Positions 44,362 through 54,325 of a stretch of DNA of 64,000 nt are shown here, piece after piece (position 1 is the stretch's first letter; every line of letters begins with the position of its first letter). The stretch lies in assembly GCA_045110335.1 (NCBI GenBank), contig JBGCGB010000048.1, positions 1 through 64,000 of the forward strand, read 5' to 3'. Source of the DNA: CALBPI01 sp045110335. Lineage in GTDB: Bacteria > Pseudomonadota > Gammaproteobacteria > Steroidobacterales > Woeseiaceae. A model generated the notes under the pieces. It did not search any database. It saw only the letters and a program-made list of their open reading frames with translations, and was not told the origin of the DNA. The position numbers and the translations under genes were made by a program.

Positions 44362-46549
44362 CGTGATGCCACTTTCCGAAGCCGAGCTCCACAAGATCGC
44401 GAATGGCACGCATGTAGACCCATTCTCCGTGCTTGGGCCACATAGACGCGACGGCATGACACACGTGACGTGTTTCTTCCCGGGCGCCGAGCATGTTTCG
44501 ATCATGACGGCCGATGAAACGAAGCCCATGCTCTCGGTTCACGACGGTGGCGTTTTTTCTGAAGCCATGGAGACGTTGCCGCACACCTACACGCTAAAAG
44601 TAGCCTGGCCCGATGGCGTCACCACAGACGTCATCGACCCTTATCAGTTCCCTACTGCGCTTAGTGATATGGACCTCCATCTATTGGGCGAGGGCGCACA
44701 TCTCGAAATTTACAATGCGCTTGGGGCGACCACCCTCAAACATGAAAAGATCTATGGCACTCGGTTTACGCTTTGGGCGCCCAACGCCTCTCGCGTCAGT
44801 GTCATCGGAGACTTCAACCAATGGGATGGGCGGCGCCATCCTATGCGTTTGCATCCCGGCATTGGCATTTGGGAAATTTTCCTGCCAGATGTCGGGCCAG
44901 GCACGCGATACAAGTTCGAACTATTGGATCAGCATGGTCAGCTACTGCCTTTGAAAACCGATCCAATCGGGCACGCTTTTGAACCGGCGCCCAATAACGC
45001 TGCGATCGTCACGCAAAGCACTTACGAATGGCAGGATAGTGATTGGCAAAGCGCGCGCCAGCCATCGCCGACGATGGATACGCCACAAAGCATTTATGAA
45101 GTGCATCTCGGCTCGTGGCGACGTGCCGAAGACAATCGCTGGCTTACCTATGACGAGCTTGCCGAAAGCCTCATCCAGTATGTTGTAGAGATGGGCTTCA
45201 CCCATATTGAACTCATGCCTATCACCGAACATCCTTTCGACGGCTCGTGGGGCTATCAACCGATAGGACTTTACGCACCTACATGGCGCTTTGGCACACC
45301 CGATGAACTGCGACGCTTGATTGATCGCTGCCATCAGGCGGGTATTGGCGTGATTGTCGATTGGGTACCGGCACATTTTCCGCGCGATGATCATGGGCTC
45401 TCCAACTTTGACGGCACCGCACTCTATGAACATGCCGACTCGCGCAAAGGAGCGCATGCAGATTGGGGTACGCTGATCTTTAACTACGGACGTACTGAGG
45501 TCATCAACTATCTGATTGGCAGTGCGCTCTACTGGATCCATGAGTTTCATATTGACGGCATTCGCGTTGATGCCGTCGCGTCGATGCTCTATCTCGACTA
45601 TTCACGCGAAGACGGTGAATGGTTGCCGAATGAATTTGGCGGCAACGAACATTTAGAAGCCGTAGCTTTCATCAAGCGCCTTAACGAGCAAGTTCATCAG
45701 GCGGGCGCGACAACGTACGCGGAAGAATCCACGGCATGGCCGGGTGTGAGCAAACCGACCTTCGATGGCGGCCTTGGTTTTTCGTTCAAGTGGAACATGG
45801 GCTGGATGAATGACACATTGCGTTACATCAGCGAAGATCCCATTCATCGTCAGTATCACCATGACAAAATCACGTTTGGATTGGTTTATGCGTTCGATGA
45901 AAACTTCGTGCTGCCGTTGTCTCATGATGAAGTCGTTCACGGCAAAGGGTCTTTGCTAACGCGCATGCCCGGCGATGATTGGCAACGATTCGCGAACTTA
46001 CGTGCTTACTTGTCGATGATGTTTTGTCACCCGGGTAAGAAACTACTGTTCATGGGCGCTGAATTCGCGCAGGAACGGGAATGGAATCATGACCAGTCAC
46101 TAGACTGGCATTTGCTGGACAGTCCGGCACATGCCGGCGTGCAAACACTGGTAAAGGATTTGAATACGCTTTATCGAGTTACCCCGGCGCTGCACGAGCG
46201 CGACTTCGACGCCGGAGGCTTCTACTGGCTGGACTGGCAAGATGCTACGAACAGTGTTTTTTCCTGGGTCCGACTCGACAAGCACAACAACCCCGTCATC
46301 ATTGTCGTCAACATGACACCAGTGGTCCGGCAGACCTTTGAGATTGGTGTGCCTTCGGACGGCCACTATCGTGAAATCTTTAACTCGGACCATGAACGTT
46401 ATGGTGGCAGTCACGTCATCAATCCCGACCCGGTACTCGCCGACCAAACCGGCGCCAACGGACAACCCTACTCTATTTCGATTACCTTACCGCCGCTCGC
46501 CGCGGCCGCCTTTACACCCATCAACACCGATAAGAAATTGCTGCAATGA
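44354..46549 (+). CDS. glgB: 1,4-alpha-glucan branching enzyme
   Basis: GH13 enzyme of about 731 residues that introduces alpha-1,6 branches. It has the double N-terminal module (ELHKIANGTHVDPFSVLGPH, then CBM48 GTRFTLWAPNASRVSVIGDF), and the (beta/alpha)8 barrel with IELMPITEHPFDGSWGYQPI, DWVPAHFPRDDHGL, the nucleophile Asp in IDGIRVDAVASMLYLDYSRE, the Glu in TYAEESTAWPGVS and the Asp in LPLSHDEVVHGKGSL. The start is uncertain: ATG 44354 overlaps glgA by 8 nt, while ATG 44366 is just after its stop. It is coupled to glgP by ATGA. Confidence 0.95.
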   Translation: MTNVMPLSEAELHKIANGTHVDPFSVLGPHRRDGMTHVTCFFPGAEHVSIMTADETKPMLSVHDGGVFSEAMETLPHTYTLKVAWPDGVTTDVIDPYQFPTALSDMDLHLLGEGAHLEIYNALGATTLKHEKIYGTRFTLWAPNASRVSVIGDFNQWDGRRHPMRLHPGIGIWEIFLPDVGPGTRYKFELLDQHGQLLPLKTDPIGHAFEPAPNNAAIVTQSTYEWQDSDWQSARQPSPTMDTPQSIYEVHLGSWRRAEDNRWLTYDELAESLIQYVVEMGFTHIELMPITEHPFDGSWGYQPIGLYAPTWRFGTPDELRRLIDRCHQAGIGVIVDWVPAHFPRDDHGLSNFDGTALYEHADSRKGAHADWGTLIFNYGRTEVINYLIGSALYWIHEFHIDGIRVDAVASMLYLDYSREDGEWLPNEFGGNEHLEAVAFIKRLNEQVHQAGATTYAEESTAWPGVSKPTFDGGLGFSFKWNMGWMNDTLRYISEDPIHRQYHHDKITFGLVYAFDENFVLPLSHDEVVHGKGSLLTRMPGDDWQRFANLRAYLSMMFCHPGKKLLFMGAEFAQEREWNHDQSLDWHLLDSPAHAGVQTLVKDLNTLYRVTPALHERDFDAGGFYWLDWQDATNSVFSWVRLDKHNNPVIIVVNMTPVVRQTFEIGVPSDGHYREIFNSDHERYGGSHVINPDPVLADQTGANGQPYSISITLPPLAAAAFTPINTDKKLLQ

Positions 46550-49038
46550 ACGACGAAACACATATGGAACCGCAAGAAATCACGACTGCCGCATTGGAAA
46601 TGACGCCACAGGCAATCGCTGACGATTTCGCTCACTATTTCACTCGCACCTATGGACAGCATTCAATCGATGGCGCCGAACCGTTCGCCTATCAAGCGTT
46701 GGTCGCCACCATTCGTGACCGCATCACCGAGCGCTGGCGTGAAACCAGAGCCTGGCAAGCCGAGCATGATGTTCGTCGCACATCTTATTTGTCCCTAGAA
46801 TTTCTTATGGGGCGCTTGCTGAACAATGCGCTACTCAACCTCGACATTGAGCCGGCCGTGCGGGAAGCCGCCGAGCGACTTGGCGTTAGCCTTGAAACAT
46901 TGGCGGACCAGGAACAAGACGCGGGTCTTGGCAATGGCGGTCTGGGACGCTTGGCGGCCTGTTTTCTCGACAGTTGCGCCACGCTTGCATTACCAGTGAC
47001 CGGTTATGGCATCCGTTATCGCTATGGGATGTTCCATCAGCAAATTCGTAATGGTCGCCAGATCGAGGAGCCGGATCAATGGCTCGCCGACGGCTTTGGC
47101 TGGGAAATTCGTCGCCCGGAATTGAGTCAGGTGGTCAGGTTTGGCGGGCGCAGCGAAGCCTATCGGGCATTGTCTGGTCATTTAGCCTTTCGTTGGGTCG
47201 ACACCGAAGACGTCATCGCCGTGCCTTACGATGTGCCCGTGCCCGGTTATCACAACGGCGTCGTCAACACGTTACGGTTGTGGTCGGCATCGGCAACCAA
47301 CGATTTTGATCTAAGCGAGTTTAATGCGGGCAGCTATGCAGATGCCGTTGCTAGCAAGAACGCGGCAGAAAATATCACCATGGTGTTGTACCCAAACGCT
47401 ACGACCGAAAATGGTCAGGTGTTGCGGTTACGACAACAGTACTTTCTTGCCAGCGCGAGTCTGCAAGATACTCTTCGCGATTGGCAGCAATTGCACGGCG
47501 ATGACTTTTCTCAATTCGCCGACAAACAATGCTTCCAATTGAACGACACCCACCCGGCGGTTGCCGTTGCCGAACTGATGCGGCTGTTGATGGACGAGCA
47601 AGGACTAGGATGGGACAACGCGTGGGCCATCACCAGTGCGACGATGGCTTACACTAATCACACCTTACTACCGGAAGCGCTGGAACTGTGGCCGGTCAGC
47701 ATGTTTAAGGATTTGCTACCGCGACTGTTGGACATCATTTTCGAAATCAATGCACGGTTCCTCAAAGAAGTCGCCGAAAAATGGCCTGACGATGCGGACC
47801 GATTGAGACGCATGTCATTGGTCGCCGAAGACGGTCAGCCGATGCTTCGCATGGCCTACCTTGCGATTGTCGGCAGCTTCTCGGTGAATGGTGTCGCGGC
47901 GTTGCATTCCGAACTATTGAAAGAAGGTCTATTCAAAGACTTCTACGAACTATGGCCCGAGAAATTCAACAACAAGACGAATGGTGTCACGCAACGCCGC
48001 TGGTTGGCCGCCTGTAACCCGACATTGGCTGATCTAATCACACGCCGTATCGGCGACGAATGGGTAACGGACCTGCCACAACTGACAGCGCTCGCACCAC
48101 TCGCTGACGATGAAGGCTTCAGAAGCGCCTGGCATGCAACTAAGCAACACAATAAGGCACTACTTGCCCGGATGATTCGCCGCCATGCCGGCATCAAACT
48201 ACCCATCTCAATGTTATTTGATGTGCAAGTGAAACGTATCCATGAATACAAACGGCAACTGCTAAACGTCATGCATGTGATTCATCGCTATGCCCGCATT
48301 TGCGATGGTGATACCGAAGGCATGGTGCCGCGTGCCGTGATCATCGGCGGAAAAGCCGCGCCGGGTTATGTGATGGCAAAGCAAATCATCAAACTGATTA
48401 ACAATGTCGCCAAGATCGTTAATTCAGATCCGCGTACGCAAGATTTGCTGCGGTTGGTTTTCTACCCAGACTACAATGTATCGGCGATGGAACGTATCTG
48501 TCCGGCCGCCGATCTATCCGAGCAAATCTCAACCGCAGGCAAAGAAGCGTCCGGCACCGGCAACATGAAGTTCATGATGAATGGTGCGTTAACGATTGGC
48601 ACGCTGGACGGCGCCAATGTTGAAATTCGCGAAGCTGTCGGTGAAGCACATTTTTTCTTGTTCGGACTCACCGTTGAAGAAATCCGGGCAACGCGAGAGG
48701 ACTACAATCCGAATGCAGTGATCGCTGCCGACAAACATTTATCGCGCGTGATGCACCTGCTTGAATCCGGTCACTTCAATCAATATGAAGAAGGTATCTT
48801 CGACGACATAACCCGTGCAGTTCGTGATCCATCGGACCCATGGATGACCGCCGCAGACTTTGCAAGCTACATCGCTGCGCAAGAGGATGTCGATGCGACC
48901 TATGCAGAGCCAGAACTCTGGCAGCGAAAGAGCATACTCAATGCGGCGGCATCGGGACGCTTTTCGACCGATCGGACCATGCAGGATTATAATGATGACA
49001 TCTGGAAATTGTCACCGATGAGCAAGGACGACGGATGA
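46546..49038 (+). CDS. glgP: Glycogen/starch/alpha-glucan phosphorylase
   Basis: PLP-dependent GT35 phosphorylase of 830 residues that releases glucose 1-phosphate from chain ends. Blocks: RTSYLSLEFLMGRLLNNALL, DAGLGNGGLGRLAACFLDS, GYGIRYRYGMFHQ, FNNKTNGVTQRRWLAACNP, the VKRIHEYKRQLLNVMHVIHR segment and the PLP signature EASGTGNMKFMMNGALTIG (lysine in GNMKF). The length fits bacterial GlgP. It shares ATGA overlaps with glgB upstream (46546) and glgX downstream (49035), so synthesis and breakdown enzymes are made from one mRNA. Confidence 0.97.
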   Translation: MNDETHMEPQEITTAALEMTPQAIADDFAHYFTRTYGQHSIDGAEPFAYQALVATIRDRITERWRETRAWQAEHDVRRTSYLSLEFLMGRLLNNALLNLDIEPAVREAAERLGVSLETLADQEQDAGLGNGGLGRLAACFLDSCATLALPVTGYGIRYRYGMFHQQIRNGRQIEEPDQWLADGFGWEIRRPELSQVVRFGGRSEAYRALSGHLAFRWVDTEDVIAVPYDVPVPGYHNGVVNTLRLWSASATNDFDLSEFNAGSYADAVASKNAAENITMVLYPNATTENGQVLRLRQQYFLASASLQDTLRDWQQLHGDDFSQFADKQCFQLNDTHPAVAVAELMRLLMDEQGLGWDNAWAITSATMAYTNHTLLPEALELWPVSMFKDLLPRLLDIIFEINARFLKEVAEKWPDDADRLRRMSLVAEDGQPMLRMAYLAIVGSFSVNGVAALHSELLKEGLFKDFYELWPEKFNNKTNGVTQRRWLAACNPTLADLITRRIGDEWVTDLPQLTALAPLADDEGFRSAWHATKQHNKALLARMIRRHAGIKLPISMLFDVQVKRIHEYKRQLLNVMHVIHRYARICDGDTEGMVPRAVIIGGKAAPGYVMAKQIIKLINNVAKIVNSDPRTQDLLRLVFYPDYNVSAMERICPAADLSEQISTAGKEASGTGNMKFMMNGALTIGTLDGANVEIREAVGEAHFFLFGLTVEEIRATREDYNPNAVIAADKHLSRVMHLLESGHFNQYEEGIFDDITRAVRDPSDPWMTAADFASYIAAQEDVDATYAEPELWQRKSILNAAASGRFSTDRTMQDYNDDIWKLSPMSKDDG

Positions 49039-51095
49039 TCAAACCGGGTGATCCGGCCCTGCTGGGTGCGACCCTCCTGGAGGGTGGCTGCAATTTTGCG
49101 TTATTCGCTAGTCACGCCAGCCGTATCGAATTGTGCCTGTTCGATGAACAAGGCAATGACGCGGGTCGCCATGATCTCCCTGAGAAACATCGGGGCGTTT
49201 GGCATGGCTTTATCCCGGGCCTTCGTGCCGGCACCCGGTACGGATATCGCGTGCATGGTCCCTGGCAACCCAAGAACGGGCAACGTTATAACCCGGCTAA
49301 ACTTCTGATCGATCCGTACACACGGGAACTTAGCGGTGAGCTGACCTGGCATCCCGCGCTGTTCGGTCACCAACAGTCTCATATACTTCATCGCGACGAC
49401 GCCGACAGTGCGCCCTACGTACCCAAGTCTGTAGTGACTGATCGCCAACGACGGCTGCATCGTCATCCACTGCGTCCCTGGCGTGACACAATCATCTACG
49501 AGACCAATGTTCGTGGATTCACGATGCGCCACCCAGACCTCACCGAGCAGGAACGCGGTAGATTTGCCGGACTGTCCAATGGCGCGATTATTGATTACTT
49601 AAAAGCCCTGGGCATTACGGCTATCGAGCTGTTACCAGTGCACGCATTCATTGACGAACACTTCCTGACACAAAAAGGACTGCGCAACAGTTGGGGCTAC
49701 AACACGCTCAATTTCTTCACGCCGATGCCACGTTATGCGGGCACCGATCCGGTCGGCGAGTTTCGCCAAATGGTGCAAGCACTGCATGATGCCAACATCG
49801 AAGTTCTGCTGGATGTGGTCTACAACCATACGGCGGAAGGTGATCAACGAGGGCCAACGTTATCGTTTCGCGGCATCGATAATGCCAGCTACTACCGACT
49901 GCCCGCGGACAACAACGCGCACTACATTAACGACACCGGCACCGGTAACACGATCAACGCCGATCACCCCGTTGTACAAGACCTGATTCTTGATAGTTTG
50001 CGGTACTGGTATGCCGACATGGGCGTCGACGGATTTCGTTTTGATCTTGCGCCAATTCTGGGTAGACATACCAACGGCTTTAGCACGCGTCATCCACTGC
50101 TCGAACGCATCGCCTATGACAAGCTGCTGAAACACAGCAAACTAATCGCCGAGCCCTGGGACATCGGCCCAGGCGGCTACCAGCTGGGCGCGTTCCCGCC
50201 CGGGTGGGCAGAGTGGAATGATCGGTTTCGGGATACGGCGCGACAATTTTGGCGCGGTGACGAACGACAAGCGCCAGCACTGGCGCGGCGACTGCATGGT
50301 TCGGCCGATATCTTCGAACCGAGCGGGCGCCCGCCGCAAGCTAGCGTCAATTTCATCACCAGCCACGATGGATTTACGCTGCGCGATCTCGTCAGTTACA
50401 ACGAACCCGACAACTTCGCCAATGGCGAAGACAATCGTGATGGCCACCGCCACAATTATTCGCAAAACCACGGCGCCGAAGGTGAAACCGACAACGCCGA
50501 TATCAACGTGCTACGCCAACGCCAACAGGTCAATCTGTTAGCCACGGTATTGTTGGCTCAGGGAACGCCGATGTTATTAGCCGGTGACGAAATCGGCAAC
50601 ACGCAAGGCGGCAATAACAACGCCTATGCACAAGACAATGAGACCAGCTGGATTGACTGGGCATCTGCAGACATGGCACTGCTGGAAAAAGTTCGTGCGC
50701 TAATCACGCTACGTCACAACACGCCATTGTTGCGACAGCGACGATATCGCCATGGTTTGGCCGTCAATCGCGCTGGCCAGAAAAACATCGAGTGGCTGTC
50801 ACCCACCGGCGAAGAACTTCAGGGTTTCGAATGGCATCACTCTGCATCGCTCGCCATGCTGCTTCGGGCAACCCAAAAAGATAACCCCGTCAGTGATCGG
50901 GATGCCGCTTTTATTGTGCTCATCAACGCCTCGGATCAGGCACTTGAGTTCTCATTGCCGCGCATCGACAAACGACAGCTGTGGGAATGCGTATTTCACT
51001 CCGGCAGCGATGTATCCGCCGATGCAAAAACCGCTACTATCGGCCCATACAGTATTGCTTGTTTGCGTTCGCCTAGGCCTGGCGACGGATCATGA
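49035..51095 (+). CDS. glgX: Glycogen debranching enzyme
   Basis: Isoamylase-type GH13 enzyme of 686 residues that cuts alpha-1,6 limit branches. It has an N-terminal CBM48 (GCNFALFASHASRIELCLFD; YGYRVHGPWQPKNGQRYNPA), YETNVRGFTMRHPDL, LLDVVYNHTAEGDQRGPTLS, the nucleophile Asp in GVDGFRFDLAPILGR, the Glu in KLIAEPWDIGPGGYQLGAFP and NFITSHDGFTLRDLVSYNEP. It is the last gene of the glycogen run. Its final 23 nt overlap the convergent aldehyde dehydrogenase gene. Confidence 0.96.
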   Translation: MIKPGDPALLGATLLEGGCNFALFASHASRIELCLFDEQGNDAGRHDLPEKHRGVWHGFIPGLRAGTRYGYRVHGPWQPKNGQRYNPAKLLIDPYTRELSGELTWHPALFGHQQSHILHRDDADSAPYVPKSVVTDRQRRLHRHPLRPWRDTIIYETNVRGFTMRHPDLTEQERGRFAGLSNGAIIDYLKALGITAIELLPVHAFIDEHFLTQKGLRNSWGYNTLNFFTPMPRYAGTDPVGEFRQMVQALHDANIEVLLDVVYNHTAEGDQRGPTLSFRGIDNASYYRLPADNNAHYINDTGTGNTINADHPVVQDLILDSLRYWYADMGVDGFRFDLAPILGRHTNGFSTRHPLLERIAYDKLLKHSKLIAEPWDIGPGGYQLGAFPPGWAEWNDRFRDTARQFWRGDERQAPALARRLHGSADIFEPSGRPPQASVNFITSHDGFTLRDLVSYNEPDNFANGEDNRDGHRHNYSQNHGAEGETDNADINVLRQRQQVNLLATVLLAQGTPMLLAGDEIGNTQGGNNNAYAQDNETSWIDWASADMALLEKVRALITLRHNTPLLRQRRYRHGLAVNRAGQKNIEWLSPTGEELQGFEWHHSASLAMLLRATQKDNPVSDRDAAFIVLINASDQALEFSLPRIDKRQLWECVFHSGSDVSADAKTATIGPYSIACLRSPRPGDGS

Positions 51096-52503
51096 CGGCT
51101 TTAGTTTCAAGAAACTCCTCCAAACCATACTCGCCCCACTCGCGCCCATTGCCGGATTGCTTGTAGCCACCAAACGGCGCGTTAATCGGCGAGCTTTGAC
51201 CATTGATATGAATGCTGCCCGCACGAATCTTCGAGGCGACCGCAAGCGCATGGTCATCGTCACCGGACTGAACATAGCCCGCTAGTCCGTAAGGCGTATC
51301 GTTTGCCATCGCAATCGCATCTTCTTCGCGTTCGTACGGAATGATCACTAGCACGGGCCCAAAGACTTCTTCGCGAGCAATCGTCATGGCGTTGTCAACA
51401 TTCGCGAATACGGTCGGTTTTACGTAAAAACCTGTGGGCAGATTTTCCGGTCGTCCCGTACCGCCAGCAACCAATGTCGCACCTTCATCAATACCTTTTT
51501 GAATCAACGCTTGAATCTTATCGAACTGCACTGCGCTAACGACCGGACCAATATGCGTGGCGTCGTCATCGGGTGCGCCAACCACCGTCGCGTTAGCCGC
51601 TGCTGCCGCTACCTCGGCGGCCAGATCGTGCTGGTCTGCGGGCACAAACATCCTCGTCGGTGCATTGCAGGACTGACCGGAGTTAGAAAAAACCTGACGC
51701 GCGCCGCTTTTGACGGCACGTTCGATATCCGCATCAGCCAGTACAATGTTTGGCGACTTGCCGCCGAGTTCTTGTGCCACTCGTTTTACCGATGGCGCCG
51801 ATGCCTTGGCGACTTCAATGCCGGCGCGGGTTGAACCCGTAAACGACATCATGTCGATATCGGGATGCGCTGACATGGCGGCACCGACCGACGGCCCGTC
51901 GCCGTTGACGAGATTGAAGACTCCGGCAGGCACACCCGCTTCATCCAAAATCTCGGTCAGAATCATCGCATCAATCGGTGCAATCTCACTAGGCTTTAGC
52001 ACCATCGTGCAACCCGCCGCCAATGCCGGCGCCACTTTGCAGGCGATCTGGTTTTGCGGCCAGTTCCACGGCGTGATCAAGCCACAAACACCAATGGGCT
52101 CGCGCAGGATCGTGAACTTCCCTTGATCCGTTGACCACTCGAAATTTTCCAATATCTTGCGCATCGCCATGAAGTGGCCGAGCCCACTGCCGGCTTGCGC
52201 TTTGTTGGCAAAACCCAATGGCGCGCCCATCTCGGCGCTAATCGCTGCACCAATCTCGGGCATCCGCCGTTTATAAATCGTGATGATCTGATCCAACAAG
52301 GCCAGACGAGTCGCGACATTGGTGGTGGAAAAGTCTTGAAATGCAGTGCGAGCGGCGGCTACAGCAGCATCAACATCCGCGGCGGTCCCATTACTGATCC
52401 GCGCATAGGCCTGCTCGGTTGCCGGATTGATCACGTCCAACGTGCGCGGCGCTACCGGATCCACCCAAGTGCCATTGATATAAAATTTCAAAAAATCTTG
52501 CAT
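51073..52503 (-). CDS. NAD(P)-dependent aldehyde dehydrogenase
   Basis: ALDH-superfamily enzyme of 476 residues that oxidises an aldehyde to an acid. The general-base Glu is in AQELGGKSPNIVLADADIER, the nucleophilic Cys in QVFSNSGQSCNAPTRMFVPA, and the cofactor site in TPWNWPQNQIACKVAPALAA and MSFTGSTRAGIEVAKASAPS. The C-terminal FGGYKQSGNGREWGEYGLEE is typical. GGGAG precedes the ATG. Substrate unknown. It converges on glgX with overlapping ends and is divergent from the ferredoxin-NADP reductase gene. Confidence 0.94.
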   Translation of the reverse strand: MQDFLKFYINGTWVDPVAPRTLDVINPATEQAYARISNGTAADVDAAVAAARTAFQDFSTTNVATRLALLDQIITIYKRRMPEIGAAISAEMGAPLGFANKAQAGSGLGHFMAMRKILENFEWSTDQGKFTILREPIGVCGLITPWNWPQNQIACKVAPALAAGCTMVLKPSEIAPIDAMILTEILDEAGVPAGVFNLVNGDGPSVGAAMSAHPDIDMMSFTGSTRAGIEVAKASAPSVKRVAQELGGKSPNIVLADADIERAVKSGARQVFSNSGQSCNAPTRMFVPADQHDLAAEVAAAAANATVVGAPDDDATHIGPVVSAVQFDKIQALIQKGIDEGATLVAGGTGRPENLPTGFYVKPTVFANVDNAMTIAREEVFGPVLVIIPYEREEDAIAMANDTPYGLAGYVQSGDDDHALAVASKIRAGSIHINGQSSPINAPFGGYKQSGNGREWGEYGLEEFLETKAVMIRRQA

Positions 52504-52601
52504 GAATCTGCTCCCGCATCTTTCTGGTCGGTATAATTAATTAATTGAGTATAACGGGTCTGGGCGCTTCGCCCTACCCAGATCATCCGGGAAGTATTGT
52601 T

Positions 52602-53627
52602 GTGATTAGCACTGACGTTGTCATTATTGGCGCAGGTCCTTGTGGCCTGTTCCAGGTCTTCGAACTAGGTCTGCTGGACCTGAAGGCACATGTAATTGAT
52701 TCCATTCGCCAACCAGGGGGACAGTGCACCGAACTCTACCCTGACAAACCCATCTACGACATTCCCGCGGTACCGGTGTGCACGGGCCAGGAATTGACCG
52801 ATAGTCTGTTGCAACAGATCGAACCGTTTGGCGCCGAGATGCATCTGGGCGAAGAAGTCAGTGTGCTGAAACCTCTGGAAGACGGCTCATTCCACATCGA
52901 AACCAGCGCCGGCAAGCAGTTTCATGCCCGTGCTGTGGTCATCGCAGCGGGTGTCGGTTCTTTCCAACCGAGACCCATTCGGGCTGCGAACGTCGACGAC
53001 TTTTCGACCGGCGGCATTGCTTATCGTGTCAGAAACCCTGAGCAATATGAAAACAAACATCTCGTTGTCTTCGGCGGCGGCGATTCAGCATTGGACTGGG
53101 CACTGGCGCTTCAGCCAACAGCTGCCAGTATGACGCTGGTGCATCGACGCGACGAATATCGAGCAGTGGACGCGTCGGTGTCGAAAATGCGAAAGCTCGT
53201 CGAATCCGGTGACATGAAACTCGTCGAGAATGCCAAAGCTGTTTCCTTCAACGGCAGCGATGGTGTACTCGAATCTATCGATATCAAACCAAAAGACGGC
53301 GACGCTCAAACACTGCGGGCTGACCATGCTTTAGTGTTTTTTGGGCTAGCGCCCAAGCTTGGTCCTATCGCCGACTGGGGTCTCGATATCAATCGCAAGA
53401 CGATTAATGTCGACACCGAGAAGTTTTCAACATCACAACCAGGCGTTTTCGCCATCGGCGATATCAATCATTATCCGGGTAAGAAAAAATTGATCCTGTC
53501 CGGTTTTCACGAAGCAGCCTTGGCGGCGTTCGCGATCAAGGGAATGCTCGAACCGGATCGTAAGGTCCATTTGCAATACACCACGACGAGTCCGGTCATG
53601 CACGAAAGACTCGGTGTCAACGATTAA
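52602..53627 (+). CDS. Ferredoxin-NADP(+) reductase, thioredoxin-reductase-like
   Basis: FAD/NAD(P)-dependent oxidoreductase of 341 residues, of the type found in Bacillus YumC and Chlorobium. The FAD site is VVIIGAGPCGLFQVFELGLL followed by RQPGGQCTELYPDKPIYDIP. The NADPH site is LVVFGGGDSALDWALALQP with LVHRRDEYRAVDASVSKM. The C-terminal block is GVFAIGDINHYPGKKKLILS followed by GFHEAALAAFAIK. The CxxC disulfide of TrxB is absent. I favour GTG 52602 with GGGAAG upstream; the frame is open from a TTG at 52545. The pyrophosphatase gene follows after 17 nt. Confidence 0.9.
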   Translation: MISTDVVIIGAGPCGLFQVFELGLLDLKAHVIDSIRQPGGQCTELYPDKPIYDIPAVPVCTGQELTDSLLQQIEPFGAEMHLGEEVSVLKPLEDGSFHIETSAGKQFHARAVVIAAGVGSFQPRPIRAANVDDFSTGGIAYRVRNPEQYENKHLVVFGGGDSALDWALALQPTAASMTLVHRRDEYRAVDASVSKMRKLVESGDMKLVENAKAVSFNGSDGVLESIDIKPKDGDAQTLRADHALVFFGLAPKLGPIADWGLDINRKTINVDTEKFSTSQPGVFAIGDINHYPGKKKLILSGFHEAALAAFAIKGMLEPDRKVHLQYTTTSPVMHERLGVND

Positions 53628-53644
53628 TAGGACATGAACAGACT

Positions 53645-54262
53645 ATGAACGACGATTCCGTAAAGTACGCAGACCATCGCCCTCATCCATGGCATGGCCT
53701 AACGCCGGGTCCAAAGGCACCGAAAATGTTGAATGTGTTTATCGAAATGACGCCTTTCGACCACGTCAAATACGAACTCGACAAAGCCACCGGCTTTATT
53801 CATGTTGATCGCCCGCAACGCACAACGGCAGCAATGCCTTGCCTGTATGGATTCGTACCGCAGACCTACTGTGCCGAGGAAGTCGCAGCACTGAGTCCCC
53901 GCTCAAAATGCGGTGATGGCGATCCGCTGGACATTTGCGTGATCAGTGAACGCCCGATCAATCGTGCCGAAATCACATTGAATGCCTGGGTCGTTGGTGG
54001 CCTACAAATGGTCGATGATGACGAAGCCGATGACAAGATCGTTGCCATTCTCGAAGGCGATTTTGTCCACGGGCATATCCGCGATATCTCCGATCTGCCC
54101 AACATCACCATCGAACGCATCCGACACTATTTCCTAACCTACAAAATGAAACCGGGTGAAACGCAACCGGTTACCGGCGTCGAGCCTTACGGCCGAGAAC
54201 ATGCACTCAAGGTTATTGAAGCTTCGATGAACGACTATCACACCCACTTTGGGGATCATTAG
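53645..54262 (+). CDS. ppa: Inorganic pyrophosphatase (family I)
   Basis: Mg2+-dependent soluble pyrophosphatase of 205 residues that hydrolyses PPi released by biosynthetic adenylyl transfer. The metal-binding signature is KCGDGDPLDICVISE with the D-G-D-P-L-D core, preceded by YGFVPQTYCAEE and followed by KIVAILEGDFVHGHIRDISD. The sequence is longer than the 175-residue E. coli type and may come from the subgroup with an N-terminal extension (HRPHPWHGLTPGPKAPKML). PPi from GlgC is one natural source. It is co-oriented with the reductase upstream. Confidence 0.92.
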   Translation: MNDDSVKYADHRPHPWHGLTPGPKAPKMLNVFIEMTPFDHVKYELDKATGFIHVDRPQRTTAAMPCLYGFVPQTYCAEEVAALSPRSKCGDGDPLDICVISERPINRAEITLNAWVVGGLQMVDDDEADDKIVAILEGDFVHGHIRDISDLPNITIERIRHYFLTYKMKPGETQPVTGVEPYGREHALKVIEASMNDYHTHFGDH

Positions 54263-54325
54263 TCGATTCTGCATTAGGCCGGGGGGCTTTTGATGCGAAG
54301 TTCGCATCCTGCAAGGTAAGCCACA

